Shown here: in pieces, positions 35,757-48,114 of the stretch
Layout: every line of letters starts with the position of its first letter
Position numbering within the stretch: the first letter of the stretch is position 1
Source: Myxocyprinus asiaticus
Lineage: Eukaryota; Chordata; Actinopteri; Cypriniformes; Catostomidae
Reading direction: 5' to 3'
Length of the DNA stretch: 64,000 bases
Assembly (NCBI RefSeq): GCF_019703515.2
Contig: NC_059385.1
Location: forward strand, 28,996,001-29,060,000
Translations under genes and position numbers: made by a program
The notes under the pieces: generated by a model
Told to the model about the DNA's origin: nothing
What the model saw: the letters and a program-made list of their open reading frames with translations, nothing else
Databases searched by the model: none

Positions 35757-36757
35757 TATCAGAGTACACTGGTCACACTGTATGTTTAAATTAAATTAAA
35801 GATTAAGATTAAAATTAATCGGCTCATGAGAGTCATTCATTCTGGAATCAGACTATACTGGTCACGCTGTATGTTTCGTGCTGTAGATTCGAATGAATTG
35901 GCTCATGAGAGTCATTCATTCTGGAATCGAACTACACTGGTCACGCTGTATGTTTCACGCTGTAGATTCAAATGAATCGGCTCATAAGAGTCATTCATTC
36001 AGGAATTGGCTACACTGGTCGCTCTGTATGTTTCGTGCTGTAGATTAAAAAGAACAGGCTCATAAGAGTCATTTCTTCAGGAATCGGACTACACTGGTCA
36101 CGCTGTATGTTTCACGCTGTAGATTAAAATGAATCATCTCATAAGAGTGATTTGTTCAGGAATCAGACTACACTGTATGTTTTGAGTTGTAGATTCGAAT
36201 TAATTGGCTCATGAGAGTCATTCGTTCTGGAATCGGACTACACTACTCGAACTGTAAGTTTCGCGCTGTAGATTCAAATGAATTGGCTCATAAGAGTAAT
36301 TTGTTCAAGAATCGGACTACACTGGTCGTACTGCATGTTTTGCACTGTAGATTCGAATTAATTGGCTTTTGAGCGTCATTCGTTCAGGAATCGGACTACA
36401 CTGGTCGTGCTGTGTGTTTCACGCTTTAGATTCAAATAAATTAGTTCATAAGATTCATTCATTCATGAATCGGACTAAACTGGTCACGCAGTATGTTTTG
36501 TGCTGTAGATTCAGAAGAACAGGCTCATAAGAGTCATTCCTTCAGGAATCGGACTACACTGGTCATGATGTATGTTTCGTGCTGTAGAGTCGAATGAATT
36601 GGCTCGTAAGAGTCATTCATTCAGGAATCAAGCTACACTCATCACACTGTATGTTTTGCATTGTAGATTCAAATGAATTGGCTCATAAGAGTCATTGACT
36701 CAGGAATCAGACTAGCACTGGTTGTGCTGTGTGTTTCACACTGTATCTTAAAATGAA
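35757..36757. repeat. 78-bp minisatellite
   Basis: The motif 'actacactggtcacgctgta' recurs at spacings of 78-80 bases (about 35857, 35936, 36014, 36093; later 36321, 36399, 36479, 36557), giving about 12-13 units. Each unit also has 'gctgtagattcaaatgaat', 'ggctcataagagtcattcat' and 'caggaatcgg'. Units differ by several substitutions and a few indels. It lies about 280 bp before galt exon 6. Confidence 0.92.
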
Positions 36758-37039
36758 TCGTCTCAATGAATTTGCGTCATTCAGTTGAAATGTGTCTACG
36801 GGAGAAAACAACAGACCAGATATTGTACTAGATTTTATCTGTCAAAATGTTGGAAGGCATTTTGAATTATTCATCAGTGTTTTTAAAACTGGGTTAATGT
36901 TGGAAAATTTTCAGTTAATGCAAACTTTGCTGGCTGCATGTTCAGGTTTTTTTTTCTGTACACTTGTATACAGTATAATGTGGTTTCTTCTGTCTTGGAT
37001 CCTTGACAAGTCATAAAGTCTTTTTCTCTTGTGTTACAG

Positions 37040-37096
37040 ATCTTTGAGAATAAAGGCGCTATGATGGGCTGTTCAAACCCTCATACGTCAGCATGC
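37040..37096 (+). pseudogene. galt: galt exon 6 with lost active-site motif
   Basis: After acceptor ttacag it reads IFENKGAMMGCSNPH, identical to the family consensus. It then breaks into TSACCFFID, where the enzyme has Pro-His-Cys-Gln followed by the donor. The nucleophilic His (human His186) and Gln188 are gone, and no donor stands at the expected place. A small deletion across the exon end explains this best. Confidence 0.88.
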
Positions 37097-38040
37097 TGTT
37101 TCTTCATTGATGTCCCTTTTTCTGCTTTCTCCTACTAATTAGCGTTTGCCCCTAACTGCCTCCTGATTCGGAGAGACCTGGAATGTATTTATTTAATTTT
37201 TTACCAATTACGATGTTCTCGCTGCAGTCTCTGACCATCTGGACTGCTCTTTTAAAAGCAGGAATAGGTCTTTAACGGTCACCTCATCATCGAGACTGCT
37301 GACGAGACACCGCTAAGGCAAGCAGAAGCGTAACAACCTCATAAACTCCAATTAGAGAACTACAGAGATGTTCCAAGAAAAGACGCAAACAAAACCATCA
37401 TCCCACTAGTAAATCAATCTCGCTTTCGAGGTTTTAGAGTCAGGATTCTGGGGTCTTTTGTAAAAGGAGGTTGCTGGGTTGGCAACAGGGTGGGAAATGT
37501 CACTGCTTTTTTCAGTTCATAGTGTTCGGAGTAAATGATGTGTTTTAACAACTTCTTTATGTTGCTGCTCTGACTCATAGCAGTAAGGAGCTTCTATTTC
37601 CTTATGTTTGCCTGTTCAGACTGTCTGTCTCACCCTTGTTTCCTCTGCACAAAGGCAGCTTGTCACTGTCACTGTCATGCCGTGACAGCGCAGCAAGCCG
37701 AACTCGCCTGCCTGGTCGCACACTGAGCGCCCTCTCACAGAATTGATTTAGTGCTGTTGACTTGTGGTTGTGTTTTCCTCTAGGGGGCAGTAGAGGACCT
37801 TGAGTTAGGTTGATATAAAGCTCTTTGTAATGGAGCTGCTACAAACCACTCATATTTCCCTCTAAATACCTCTCTATAATAAACCACACATGAAGAATGC
37901 AAAGTTAATAGTCATGCCATAGATTTATTGTTTTCCACCTTTCATTTTTCATAGTCTCAACACACCTGAACCAACCTAATATTGTTGGTTAGAGAAAGAG
38001 AGCTATTCAACAGTTGAAAGCAAAAAGTTAAATTAAATTG

Positions 38041-38073
<33 letters not shown>

Positions 38074-39039
38074 CTGTATTTATATCATCTAAGGAAAAGA
38101 AAGGCAAAACCCTAAAATAATACCCACTTATTTATTTACTTATAGTTGTCTCTGCAAATTAAACTGAGATGAGAGAAAATATTTTAACTTCAAACAAATT
38201 AAACAATTTAGCTTTAAGATATTTTATACCCAGTCAGTATTTTCCCTTTATAAACATTAATAGACCCTTTACCACCCATTATCCTGTTTCCCTGGCAACT
38301 GCTCATCCATGCATCATATTATCAGGATGACAGCGCATTCGCCCTGCATCCCAGTATGTGCTGGACACAACATCAGTCATCAACCCCAAACGTAAATCAA
38401 CCTCACAGCACATACGGGCTCAGGATTCTGAACACAGCCCACATAGAATCAACTGTAAGCTACTCTTAAGTTTCTCATATGATTTTATCAATAAGGCAGA
38501 GCTAAATATGAGTAAATAAATCTTGCTTGCTGTATGTGTGTGGCTCTGTGGAGAGATCAGAGCTGTGTGTGGTTTAGGTCTCTGATCGCCAGGAGACAAG
38601 CTTTACCCAGCTTGCCCTGTGAGAGATGGATAAGTCATGTGTATCTGACTACCCACCTAGAGAGAGAGAGAAAGAGAGAGTACTCGTGATACGGCAGGAC
38701 CTCTGTGATGATCTGTCATTCTGTGTCCCACACTTTCTCATATCATCATTTCTTCCATGGCACAAAAAGGGAGACATTTTGAAGAATATACTTCTAAAGC
38801 TTCCAACTACTCATTATGTAAAGTAGTTAAACTACAGTCAAGCTACTCTTTTGAAAAAGTAGTTACACTACAACCTACTAACAGAAATAGCTAACTACAT
38901 TTAAGCTATCTAAAGAAAAAAATATTTTTGATAATCTACAATCAGATAATATTATTTAATCCTGCTATCAGTTCTCAAGAATATCATCGTATATCTATAG
39001 TATATATATATATATATATAATTATATATACATAATTAG
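37097..39039. other. galt intron 6, first part, no gene seen
   Basis: Holds a poly(A) run at about 38041-38071, a short GA-rich tract near 38660, and TA repeats at about 39001-39030. No exon recognised. Confidence 0.45.
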
Positions 39040-39480
39040 GGGGCCAAAGTTGCTTTCAAGGCAAGTCTGTCCACTTGGCGGACATCTTTGGAATGCTCCC
39101 AGGCAGCTATTTTCTATGAAAACAAGCTGCAGAAAAGTACAGCTCCTATTTACTTTAATGGGAAAAGACCAAAACCTCCAGAACAGCAGGTCAGGATTAA
39201 AATCAAAGATAATATAAAAAATCAGCAGTTAATCTAACAACAATGCTATCATAAATTGTGCTTCTTTAGCTCAGATCACGCTAAAAAATGTGAGGTTGGT
39301 TCAGATAATGAGCATGCACATTCTCGAGTTGACTGACTGGCGATGTCTGTATATGAAAGGTGATTGACTCGTTTACCTGTAAGGCGGGACTTCCTTTCTT
39401 TCTACATCCGCCATATTATGTGTTCCAATTTCCTCCATTAATTTTAATACAAGTGGTCTGCCTTGGGCTAAATAGTCTTG
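39040..39480. repeat. Dispersed repeat, copy 2 (inverted relative of 32705-33060)
   Basis: Blocks 'catctttggaatgctcccag' and 'ttccaatttcctccattaat' are reverse complements of blocks in copy 1. No coding capacity. Confidence 0.55.
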
Positions 39481-41498
39481 GCAGGGCTCAAATTAATCAG
39501 TGAATCATTTATGCGTCCAGTTCATTTTCATGAATATGTGAACATTTTCATGTCCCAGCTTAATATGTAGAGACAACTTTAAATAAGCCATTGGTAGGTT
39601 GATTCTGCCGAAAAGTGTAAACACTGTGGTTTTGTGGCTCATCCAGTGGTGTGAGTTTGGGGTGGGACTATCTGTTTACCCAACCAATGGAAGACGGGGA
39701 AGGGGGCGACTCTCCATTGGAAATGAATGATCTCTGATCTAACATCTGTCCTTTGTCAGATGCAGTAAATAAGCGCTTAAGAGTTCCAATTTCACTCAAA
39801 ATTCTAAATGTGTAGTTACTGCGTTTTGCGTTTAAACTTTGTCACAGAGCCAATGATCACCATCAAATCACCAACTCTCATTAAAGACTTCCAGTGTGTT
39901 TGTCACTGCACATTGGAGTCAGTGTTAACAACCTTAAATGTGGTGTTTAGATACAGTGAATCAACATGTTATTCAGCCTGAGGTGACTGCTACTTAAAAA
40001 AATAAAAAATACCTTAGAGTATCCTCGTTTTCATAATTGCTTTCACACCGGTCAAATGAAGGCCTTTAGTTATGCGTATTTAATCACGGCACTATTCCCC
40101 CTGAGCTTGACGCAACCTTTTGAGGCTATGAAAGTTCACACAGGTAAGCACTTTGCATGGAGAGCTATTGAAAAAGAGGCTGGTGTGCTTATGCATTAAA
40201 CATTAAGTCCCTGTAGATGGCAAAAAATGAAAAATGCTTATCTAAACGAGTCCAATTTCACGAGAATTCCATTTTAATATCTAAAATGAAATATGAGTCC
40301 TTTGCGGCTGCGAAGTCATAAAGCCCATCTTATTCACACCCTCTCTCTGGTTTTAAAGATAATTCCTTGTGAAGGAAATTTGCCAGGTCTTACAACATGC
40401 CAAATGTGTGATTGGTAGACAGGAGTACAGAGGGTGCACCGGTAGAGGCAACTCTTTAGTATATTAACCACTGATATGAATGTCTGCAGTGATAAAGGAA
40501 GCGTTTGGAGCGAGGGGGCAATGAAGGGATAGATGAACAGAGCAATGGAGGAGAGGGAAATAATCACACAGTCTTCATGAACCCTTGGAGGCCACATCTA
40601 TGAACCTACAGTATGTGAAAAATGGCCGCACCAGACAGTGGTCCATTATTAATAGTGGTCTACTGCAAATCAGTGATGTGATTTTTGGCCCTCACTTAAG
40701 CACTTTTCTCTTTATTTTGCATATTCTGTCTTGAATATTTTCTGCTCATCTCTGTAGATATCTGTCATTTAGAGAGTGTAAATCTGGTGGGAAACACCAA
40801 GTCCACAGTGGGTTGTCACAGGATATTTCAGTATTAAACCACTCAGTAAACATTTGGCCATTACATAAATGAGCAACTTTGTTCTATGACAACTCATAAT
40901 ATTTAATATATATGGCTTTACTCGTACAAAAAGGTATGTATTTTATTCACATAGAGAAAAATAAAAAATTCAACAAACAGAATTTCAAATCGAAACAATA
41001 TATGCAACAAATTTTAGTTTGACTCCTATCCAGTACTTTATTTTAAGAAAGGAAATGTCTGTAAACAAATGTGGTTACTCATTTCACATTTATTTATGCA
41101 ATACAAATGACTGATGCATGTCAATAATCTATAATTCACTTCCCTTCTTTTTCTCCAAACACAACATTTTCTTTCTTCTGTGGTACACAAAAGTTATTTA
41201 CCTATTAAAATCATGGTTAGGTTTAGGCATTAAACTTAAGAAATACGTAAAAATGCTTGTTCAAATCATGATTGGGTTTAGGGTTTGGGTAAGACTTAAT
41301 GATTAGGTTTAGGTTTGTGTTAGGGGAAAAAACTTAATGATATTTTCCTATCTTGTACTATTAATTTGATTAAGTTTGGGTCTGGGGTTAAACTTAGAAA
41401 AAAAACAAACCCTCAGGAAAAATCATAATAGTATTGTATACTGGTTTGTTTATTTATCTCTATGAAAGTAAAAGTCCTACTTTTTTATTTTTTTATTT
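39481..41498. other. galt intron 6 stretch, no gene seen
   Basis: A+T-rich. Includes 'gggtttagggtttgggtaag' and similar G/T-rich phrases near 41215-41390, which are a common fish repeat and not a telomere array. Confidence 0.4.
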
Positions 41499-41897
41499 AC
41501 AAGTGTGGTAGGGTGAGCAAGCCACAAGTGTGGTAGGGTGTGGCGTCAAGCCTCGGAGAGGCATTTATTAGAAAAAAGAATAAACATAACATTTTCATAA
41601 AAGGAGAAAATAAAGTGTCCAGGGGGAATGGTGTTCAAAATAAAGGGGGAATCTGGCATCCTCACGGTGAGACGGGGCTCCATGAAGGGCGGGGAAGTGT
41701 CTGTGGAATGGCCCAGGCATGAGCAGGGTCCGACGGCCGCACGCGCTCCCCTCCTGGATCTGTGGAGGGTGGGGCAGTGTTGTCGTTAGCGGCCTGTCTT
41801 CCCAGGCCCGTGGCAGGTGCGAGGGGAAGGCTGCCTGTTCACTAGCCCGTCGGCCGCGACACATGCTGTTCTCCCCCGGTGACACATCTAATGCCTC

Positions 41898-42710
41898 CTA
41901 CACACTACATGACTTTCAAATTACACGAGGAATCGGCGACAGGGGTGAACACATTACAAAACATTTCACTATTGACGAATCCCCGATGACTCTGCCTGGA
42001 CTCAAATTACATTTCACAACAGAGTATACGCAAGAAGTGATACGAGAAACGAAAATAAATGCATGATCATATGTTATGCATTTCAGAATATGATGTGTAT
42101 GTTTTTAATCGCCTAAAGGCATCATATATTTCATTGGTAACAATATGAAAAAGTACCTCCTACTGAAAAATCTACCTATTTGCTTACCTGACTGTCCAAG
42201 AGAATAGGCAATTTCTCTCCAACTCTTCTCTTTCTCCACCAGGTTGTGGTACAGTTCAGAGGAAACATCAAATAGGCACTGGTGCTCCTGCCAATGTTCC
42301 ACTAATTTTTCCTCCATTTCTTTGGTCCAATGAGACTTTTTTGATACCACAGCCATGCTAGTTGATGTTCTGTTGCAAGTACATCAGGACTCCCACTGAA
42401 ACTTCCCGTGCCCCGTTTCTTGCTCTCTCATTGGCTGTAGGTCAACGCTGCAGTTGTATTCAGTCAAAACACATTTCACATTGCACGATTTGGAATCACA
42501 GACAGGTCCAGATATTTAACATGCTAGATATCTTGCTGACATTGGCGACGCGTCGGCGCTTCTCTCACATCGCGTCTTTGATAATTCATACATCGTGTTC
42601 GTCGCTCACGGGAGCGAGCTCTGATTTGCCTATGATTTCGGGCTTTTGTCGGCGATCTCCACAAAACTGTCGGCGAGTGAAAATCGGGCCTAAAATCGTG
42701 TAGTGTAAAC
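41898..42710 (-). mobile_element. Harbinger-like non-autonomous element
   Basis: The ends 'cacactacatgactttcaaa' (left) and '...aaaatcgtgtagtgtaaac' (right) are inverted: CACTACATGACTTT against CACTACACGATTTT. Inside is one minus-strand exon of a MADF/Myb-like DNA-binding protein and no transposase. The 0.8-kb length fits a deletion derivative. Confidence 0.6.
42188..42356 (-). pseudogene. MADF/Myb-like domain exon of Harbinger-type element
   Basis: Starts MAVVSKKSHWTKEMEEKLVE, then 'HWQEHQCLFDVSSELYHN' and 'EKSWREIAYSLGQS', followed by gtaagc. The Trp spacing and 'CLFDVSS..Y' match MADF-type domains of the Myb-like protein that accompanies Harbinger transposases. Following exons are absent. 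Confidence 0.65.
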
Positions 42711-43097
42711 TCATTACTCGCGCCAGGGGTCTGAGAAGCGGGTCCAGCAACGCATCTAACTTAGCCGATCCCTCCTCACTCTGATCACGGGCCTGCGAGG
42801 ATGCCAGTGTGTGCACACATGGAGAATAGAAGCCGGCTTCTCGAGAAGAGGTGCGCTCTACGTTTTATTGGCAGCGAAGATGAGGATAAACCCACAATCA
42901 TGTGTGCCTCATTTCCCCGCTGCCCAAACGAGGCTTACTAACTATGCACCTCTTCTCTCTCCTGCCCACTCCTGTCATGAGCCTGGCTTAAGGATGGCCC
43001 TCAGAGGCGGAGTGACGATGACGAGAGGGAGGGGTGGGTCATTCCACCATACAAGCCATCTCATACATTTTCTCACGATTTCACCATCTTGTGCTAT

Positions 43098-43530
43098 TAA
43101 AGTAATAGTTTACCCAAATTAAAATTCTCTCATCACTTTCCACTTATCACATTCTTCTTCTTGTGTTTTTGGTGATTCACATTATTCATACATATCGCCC
43201 CCTAATGGGCAGGGAGAGGAATTTCAAGCAAAAAAAAAAAAGTTAAATATTGATCTGTTTCTCACCCACACCTATCATATCACTTTTGAAAATATGTATT
43301 ATAAAACACTGGAGTTGTATGGATTACCTTTATTATGCCTTTGTGCTTTTTGGAGCGTCAAAATTTTGGCACCCATTCACTTGCATTGTATGGACCTACA
43401 AAGCTGAAATATTTTTCTAAAAATCATAATTTGTGTTCTGCAGAAGAAAGAAAGTCATACACACCTCGGATTACATGAGGGTGAATAAATGATGAGAGAA
43501 TTTTCATTTTGGGGTGAACTATTCCTTTCA
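43098..43530. mobile_element. Angel-like foldback MITE, second copy
   Basis: Starts 'aagtaatagtttacccaaat' and ends 'ggggtgaactattccttt'. It shares 'cacacctatcatatcactt', 'gtgctttttggagc' and 'tgtgttctgcagaagaaaga' with 6288-6916. The left arm is shortened. Confidence 0.7.
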
Positions 43531-43739
43531 TATTACTACTTTTGGGGTTAAGGGTTAAACTTAAAAAAATCATAATAACATTGTTTGTTTGTTCATTTAT
43601 TTTTCTCTAAGGGAGTCAAATTTGCACATTTTTGAATGAGCCATCTCGTACAATTTCCAGTCTAATTTCATAGTGAAATCGAAAAGAGTAGGTTGACTTT
43701 TCTTTAGCAAAAATCAGTATATGCTAATTTAGTAATAAA

Positions 43740-44790
43740 TTATCATTTTCCACCCTGTCTCTGGCCCTTTTTATGAAACGCTTGGTTTTGTCCTCAGCGT
43801 CTCCTTTAAACTTCAACATAAAAGCCCACTGTTCTGATTGGCTAACATCGTGCAGCCCCTCAAATACAGCGATATTTTAAACTCTATCAGAAGAGAATAA
43901 ACAAGTTCTTCACAACATTATAAAACTACATTTCAGGGTTTACACATAATGAACATCCAACACAATATATTAAACTGTTCACTCAAGCACATCAGCACCA
44001 TAAACTATCAAAAAAACATGACATATGAAATATTCATGAATTAAACTGTTTACTCACAGTTTTGCGTACAAGTCCAAGTGTTTTTAACTGCCCCATTCTT
44101 CAATAACAGTTCCTTTGCAAAGATTGAATCATATTATGACTGGTTCACAAGCAGTCTACGCTGATATTAGCTGCACTTACACAGCATGGTGAAACATAAC
44201 GCACACAAAAAGATGCACTGAGGCGCAGATTGCCAGAAATGCATCCAAACGGTCAAAGATGTCCAGCTAGTGCTTGTTTGCATACACCAACATTTAAAAA
44301 TAGTACAAATGGGTGCAAGAACAGCAAGCAGAGCAGCTGAATGTAGCCGAACGGAGTCTACATTACTGAGTTGTAACTTGACACCGCATCTTTTAAAAGT
44401 GGAGCGATAAACATGACAACGACCAAAGACATCTGTGTAATGCATGTTAAAAATGGTTCAGATGGGTCTTCTTTGGTGTTCAGGAATAGTTGGTAATGCC
44501 AGGCCTGTCGCTCTGTTTACAATACGATCTGAGTGGCAGTGGGCGGGGCCAAGGGTGCGATGACGCATGTTGTGGGGCGTTTAAATACAACTGAGCAATG
44601 ACTCGTAACATCACGAACACACAGTTTTCAAAACGAGACATTTCAGAAAGGTGGGAACTATACAAGCTCTTTTTAGACTGGGGAGGAAGTTTTGAGTTCT
44701 GAAATTTACAGCATGTTTTTATAGTAGTTACCTCTTTTATATGTCTAAATATCAAAGAAAATTTGATTTTCCATTTCATGACCCCTTAAG
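43740..44790 (-). repeat. Dispersed cyprinid-type repeat
   Basis: Read on the minus strand it begins 'ttaaggggtcatgaaatgg' and includes 'aaacgccccacaacatgcgt' and 'ggccccgcccactgccactc'. The style is that of a widely repeated non-autonomous element. ORFs here show no domains. Confidence 0.4.
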
Positions 44791-47140
44791 TCAACAAAAT
44801 GCACCTCCCTTCCCTACACCTGAAACCTAAACCTAACCGATTGCTTCATAAAAGCAAATATGGAGCATAATTACTGGAGCAACCATGTCATTTTGTGGTG
44901 CTTTTATGACATTTTCGGCTCACGTGTCTACACTATTCGTCGAGCCACCAATCATGCTCGAACAAGCTTGTAAATGTAGTTGATTATATTATACAAATGT
45001 TAAAATGTATTGCCTTAGTAGTCATGCGCTATAGTAATGTTTAAATGTCATATAATAGCATTGTGTGAAGAACAAGGTGAAAAGTGTTAATATCTGATAA
45101 TTTGAGGTTTTACTCATGATTTGTGTGAAAGATAATAAAAAGTTGTTGCTGAAGCACCTCTATTGTTTATTTCACTGGAAGCTGATGCAATAAGTACAAT
45201 GACAATGACAATGAAAAAACAGTTTTTTACAGAACTGTGTCAGAGTTCTGTATTTATATAGAAGCTTTATTAGTTACAGAGGAACCAGGATATTCAGGGT
45301 GTTCAGCCATTAGTGTCTTTTGAAGTGTCGTTTCAATCAAAATCTTGTTTGACCCGCGAGGTCAGGTCAGTCTCAAATGTGTATTTAGAGCTATGGAGCT
45401 TGACTCAAAGACCCAAATCAATAGTTCACATATCTCTCAGAGGTACATATTAGATTACACAGAAAGAATGTGCTTCAAAAAATTGTGTGGAAATACTTGT
45501 TCACAATCAGTAACCTCCGGTAAACTCAATTCTCAGTTCTCACAGAGAGTATTAATTCATCATTTAGCAAGAGAGCTCATTTTCACTGTTGCTTTTGCAA
45601 TTATCTTTGGCAGCAGGCAAACAAAAATTTGTCTCTTGATTATAACAACTGCTCCCTCGAGTATTATGATGGATTATCGAAACATACACAAGAATTAGAA
45701 TTAGCTACTCAGTGATTGACTGTGAGCTTTTGACTTATTTCAGTAATGTTACATTAGTCAATGATGGCCACGCTCAAAGAGAATCTCAAAATGCTAAAAA
45801 TTTATATTGGCATTTGCAGGCCCCATATTAAATACAGACTCTAGACATGTCTCCAATTGTTCATATAACTATAATGGTGAGAAAATAGTTTATTTTCAAC
45901 CACTTTGTTGTGTGTTTACAATGTTGTCATTTCTTAAATATGCTTGACAACAGTGAGTACTTTGAACATTCATGCATAAAAGACCTATCTATTGGAAAAC
46001 TTTACCCACTGCTATTGAAAGAGACTAACAAAATTTCGAAAGCAATAGTTCACCAAAAAAAAAAAAAAAAAGAGAGAATTCTCTCATCATTTATTCAGTT
46101 GTATTCAAACCTGTATGATTTTCTTTCTTCATTGGAACACAAAAGGAGAATGTTTGCCTCAGTCACCCTTCACTTTCATTGTTTTTTGGCTGTTTGTTTT
46201 TGGTGAACGTTTACTTTACAAGTTTTATTAGACCTCTGTGAAGTTAATGCAGTTGGACACATTTCTAAAAGTTTGTTAAGTATGACCAGAAGAACAGTCA
46301 AATGTAATTGACTTTATTGTGTACTGAATTTGGTCTCAGATGAGTGAAAAATACGCTGGGGTTGGAAGGTGTATTGGCTGATGTCACTGGTTTTTGCCTG
46401 TTGGTTTCTAGTTGATGTTTGCATTAAACATGCAAAGTCACAAGCTAAAATATTTTTTTTTACACTCGCATTTAGAAGGTTGCCACTTGGCCACAGCAAC
46501 TCTGTCACTGCAAATTAAATTTAATATGCGAACTTACAAAAAACAAGTAAACTCAGAAAACCTAAATGCTGCAATTTTCATTCCATTATTTCCCCACAGT
46601 GTAAATATATTTGTGTTGAACGCAGGAGCTTTGAGTTGTATTTTTAATAACAATCCACATTCCATAGCCAATTTTCCGCTACTTGAGGAAAATCAACCAG
46701 TTGAATTGGCAGTAATCCAAAGTTATGCCATGATGATTTTGATTGCTGTTTGACTGTTTATGGTTTCAGTCTCCATAAGAAAATACAAATACGAGCATTT
46801 CAGAGTGACAACAGCAGCCGTTTTAAGGGTTAGTTGGAGTGTAACAGTGCCTAGTGTTTAAAACCAGATCACATGCCACACAATCTATATTATGGAGGGA
46901 ACCACCGGCCAAAATGTAACTGTATTGTGTGTAAGACAAATACTCAGTATGACAACAGATATATGTGATTGGTAAATATATTTGCAGAAACATAAAGACT
47001 ATTTACATAAACAAGTTAGGTGAATTTCAAAACAGCATACATATATAAAAAGCAGTGTCAATTAATTGCCAGGAAAAAGTAAATGAAATGAAAGGTTTCA
47101 CATATATCACAGACAATCACCATAGCTCATTGAAATGAGT
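44791..47140. other. galt intron 6 stretch with one MITE scrap
   Basis: 'aagcaatagttcaccaaaaa' near 46040 with 'caaacctgtatgattttctt' marks another partial 'gttcaccc' MITE. I recognise no product in the ORFs at 45345-45698 and 46412-46753. Confidence 0.4.
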
Positions 47141-47486
47141 ATAAAAAAGTATTATGGTCTAGTCCATAGTGGTGATATATAGTCCTGTGTATTTGAAAGT
47201 CACAAGGAAGATATCATCAAAGGGTCCTTAGTTTAAGTAACTCCTTTCTTGAGAATCACACTCCTTGGCATTAATAGTAAGCACATACAAAGAAGTCCTT
47301 CTACAAACAAAAAACATAACCTAATATCAGTATATATAAGAATAAACATAAGCAATACACAAACACCCATGAAACAAAGAAAAGAAACAGCATCTTACAT
47401 TGATTGAGCATGAATCGCCAACGATTCCCAATCTGAACTCTGATAGTGGCATGCAAGCACCATGAACCATGCTGAGCACCAAATAC

Positions 47487-48004
47487 TAGTGATGGGTCGT
47501 TCATGAACGATTCATTCATTTTGAACGAATCTTTTATGTGACTCAGAAGAACCAGTAGTCTCAGAGAGTGATTCGTTCATTTTGTGTTGACCGCGCATGT
47601 GCATTGCACAACCTCCGTTCGTTTGTTACGTGAAAACCGCTTGGCGCTTTACAGGAAACAGAAACGATTAATTCACCTCTCGAGTATTCTGGTCCGAGTC
47701 GTTTGTTCTTTTGTCACGTGACAGCCGTATACGCTATGCATTGCACACTAATCACACAAACTAATAATTTGTTTCTCATAATTTGTCCTTGGCTGCATTA
47801 TACATTTTTCCTTACTGGGACTATAATCAAAGTTTGCGTAAGTAGACGTGTTGGGGGGATTTAGTTATTGAAAATTTAACATTTTAATTTAATTCTGCTC
47901 AAATGAACGAAATGAACTAAATTACTTGAAAAAAGATTTGTTCATTTTGCTGAATGAGACTCAAAGGTTCAAGTCAGTAAAATGATCCGATCTTCCCATC
48001 ACTA
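47487..48004. mobile_element. Non-autonomous TIR element inside the gypsy LTR
   Basis: The ends are perfect 10-bp inverted repeats, 'tagtgatggg' and 'cccatcacta'. Inner 'gttcatgaacgattcattca' and 'gaacgaatc' repeats follow. No ORF. It looks hAT-like, but an 8-bp duplication is not clear. Confidence 0.7.
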
Positions 48005-48114
48005 TGAAACACATCTCACTTCTTCTGTTACGTCCTGCTTATATACTGGAGCTAACAGAGTTATACTACCCCTAGTGTCCGGTAGTAACATTATATATAA
48101 AAATAAAAAAAACA

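Larger units (their letters stand above)
41499..43055. mobile_element. LTR-like or TIR element with a nested element
   Basis: The left end 'tgtggtagggtg' (occurring twice, at about 41504 and 41529) faces '...cattccaccat' at the right end. Both sides abut ACAAG (41499-41503 and 43051-43055), a possible 5-bp target duplication. The body is unusually GC-rich for the window. The block 41898-42710 is a separate insertion. Confidence 0.45.

Noticed and set aside
41215..41390. Telomere-like G/T-rich phrases ('gggtttagggtttggg')
   Set aside because: Irregular and scattered, not tandem TTAGGG. Similar phrases occur at 2262-2350 and 62564-62630 as a common dispersed repeat.
41719..42066. 115-codon GC-rich ORF
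   Set aside because: It runs from the LTR-like body into the nested Harbinger element, so it is a chimeric chance frame.
45345..45698. 117-codon ORF in galt intron 6
   Set aside because: No domain, signal or splice context, and composition like the surrounding intron.
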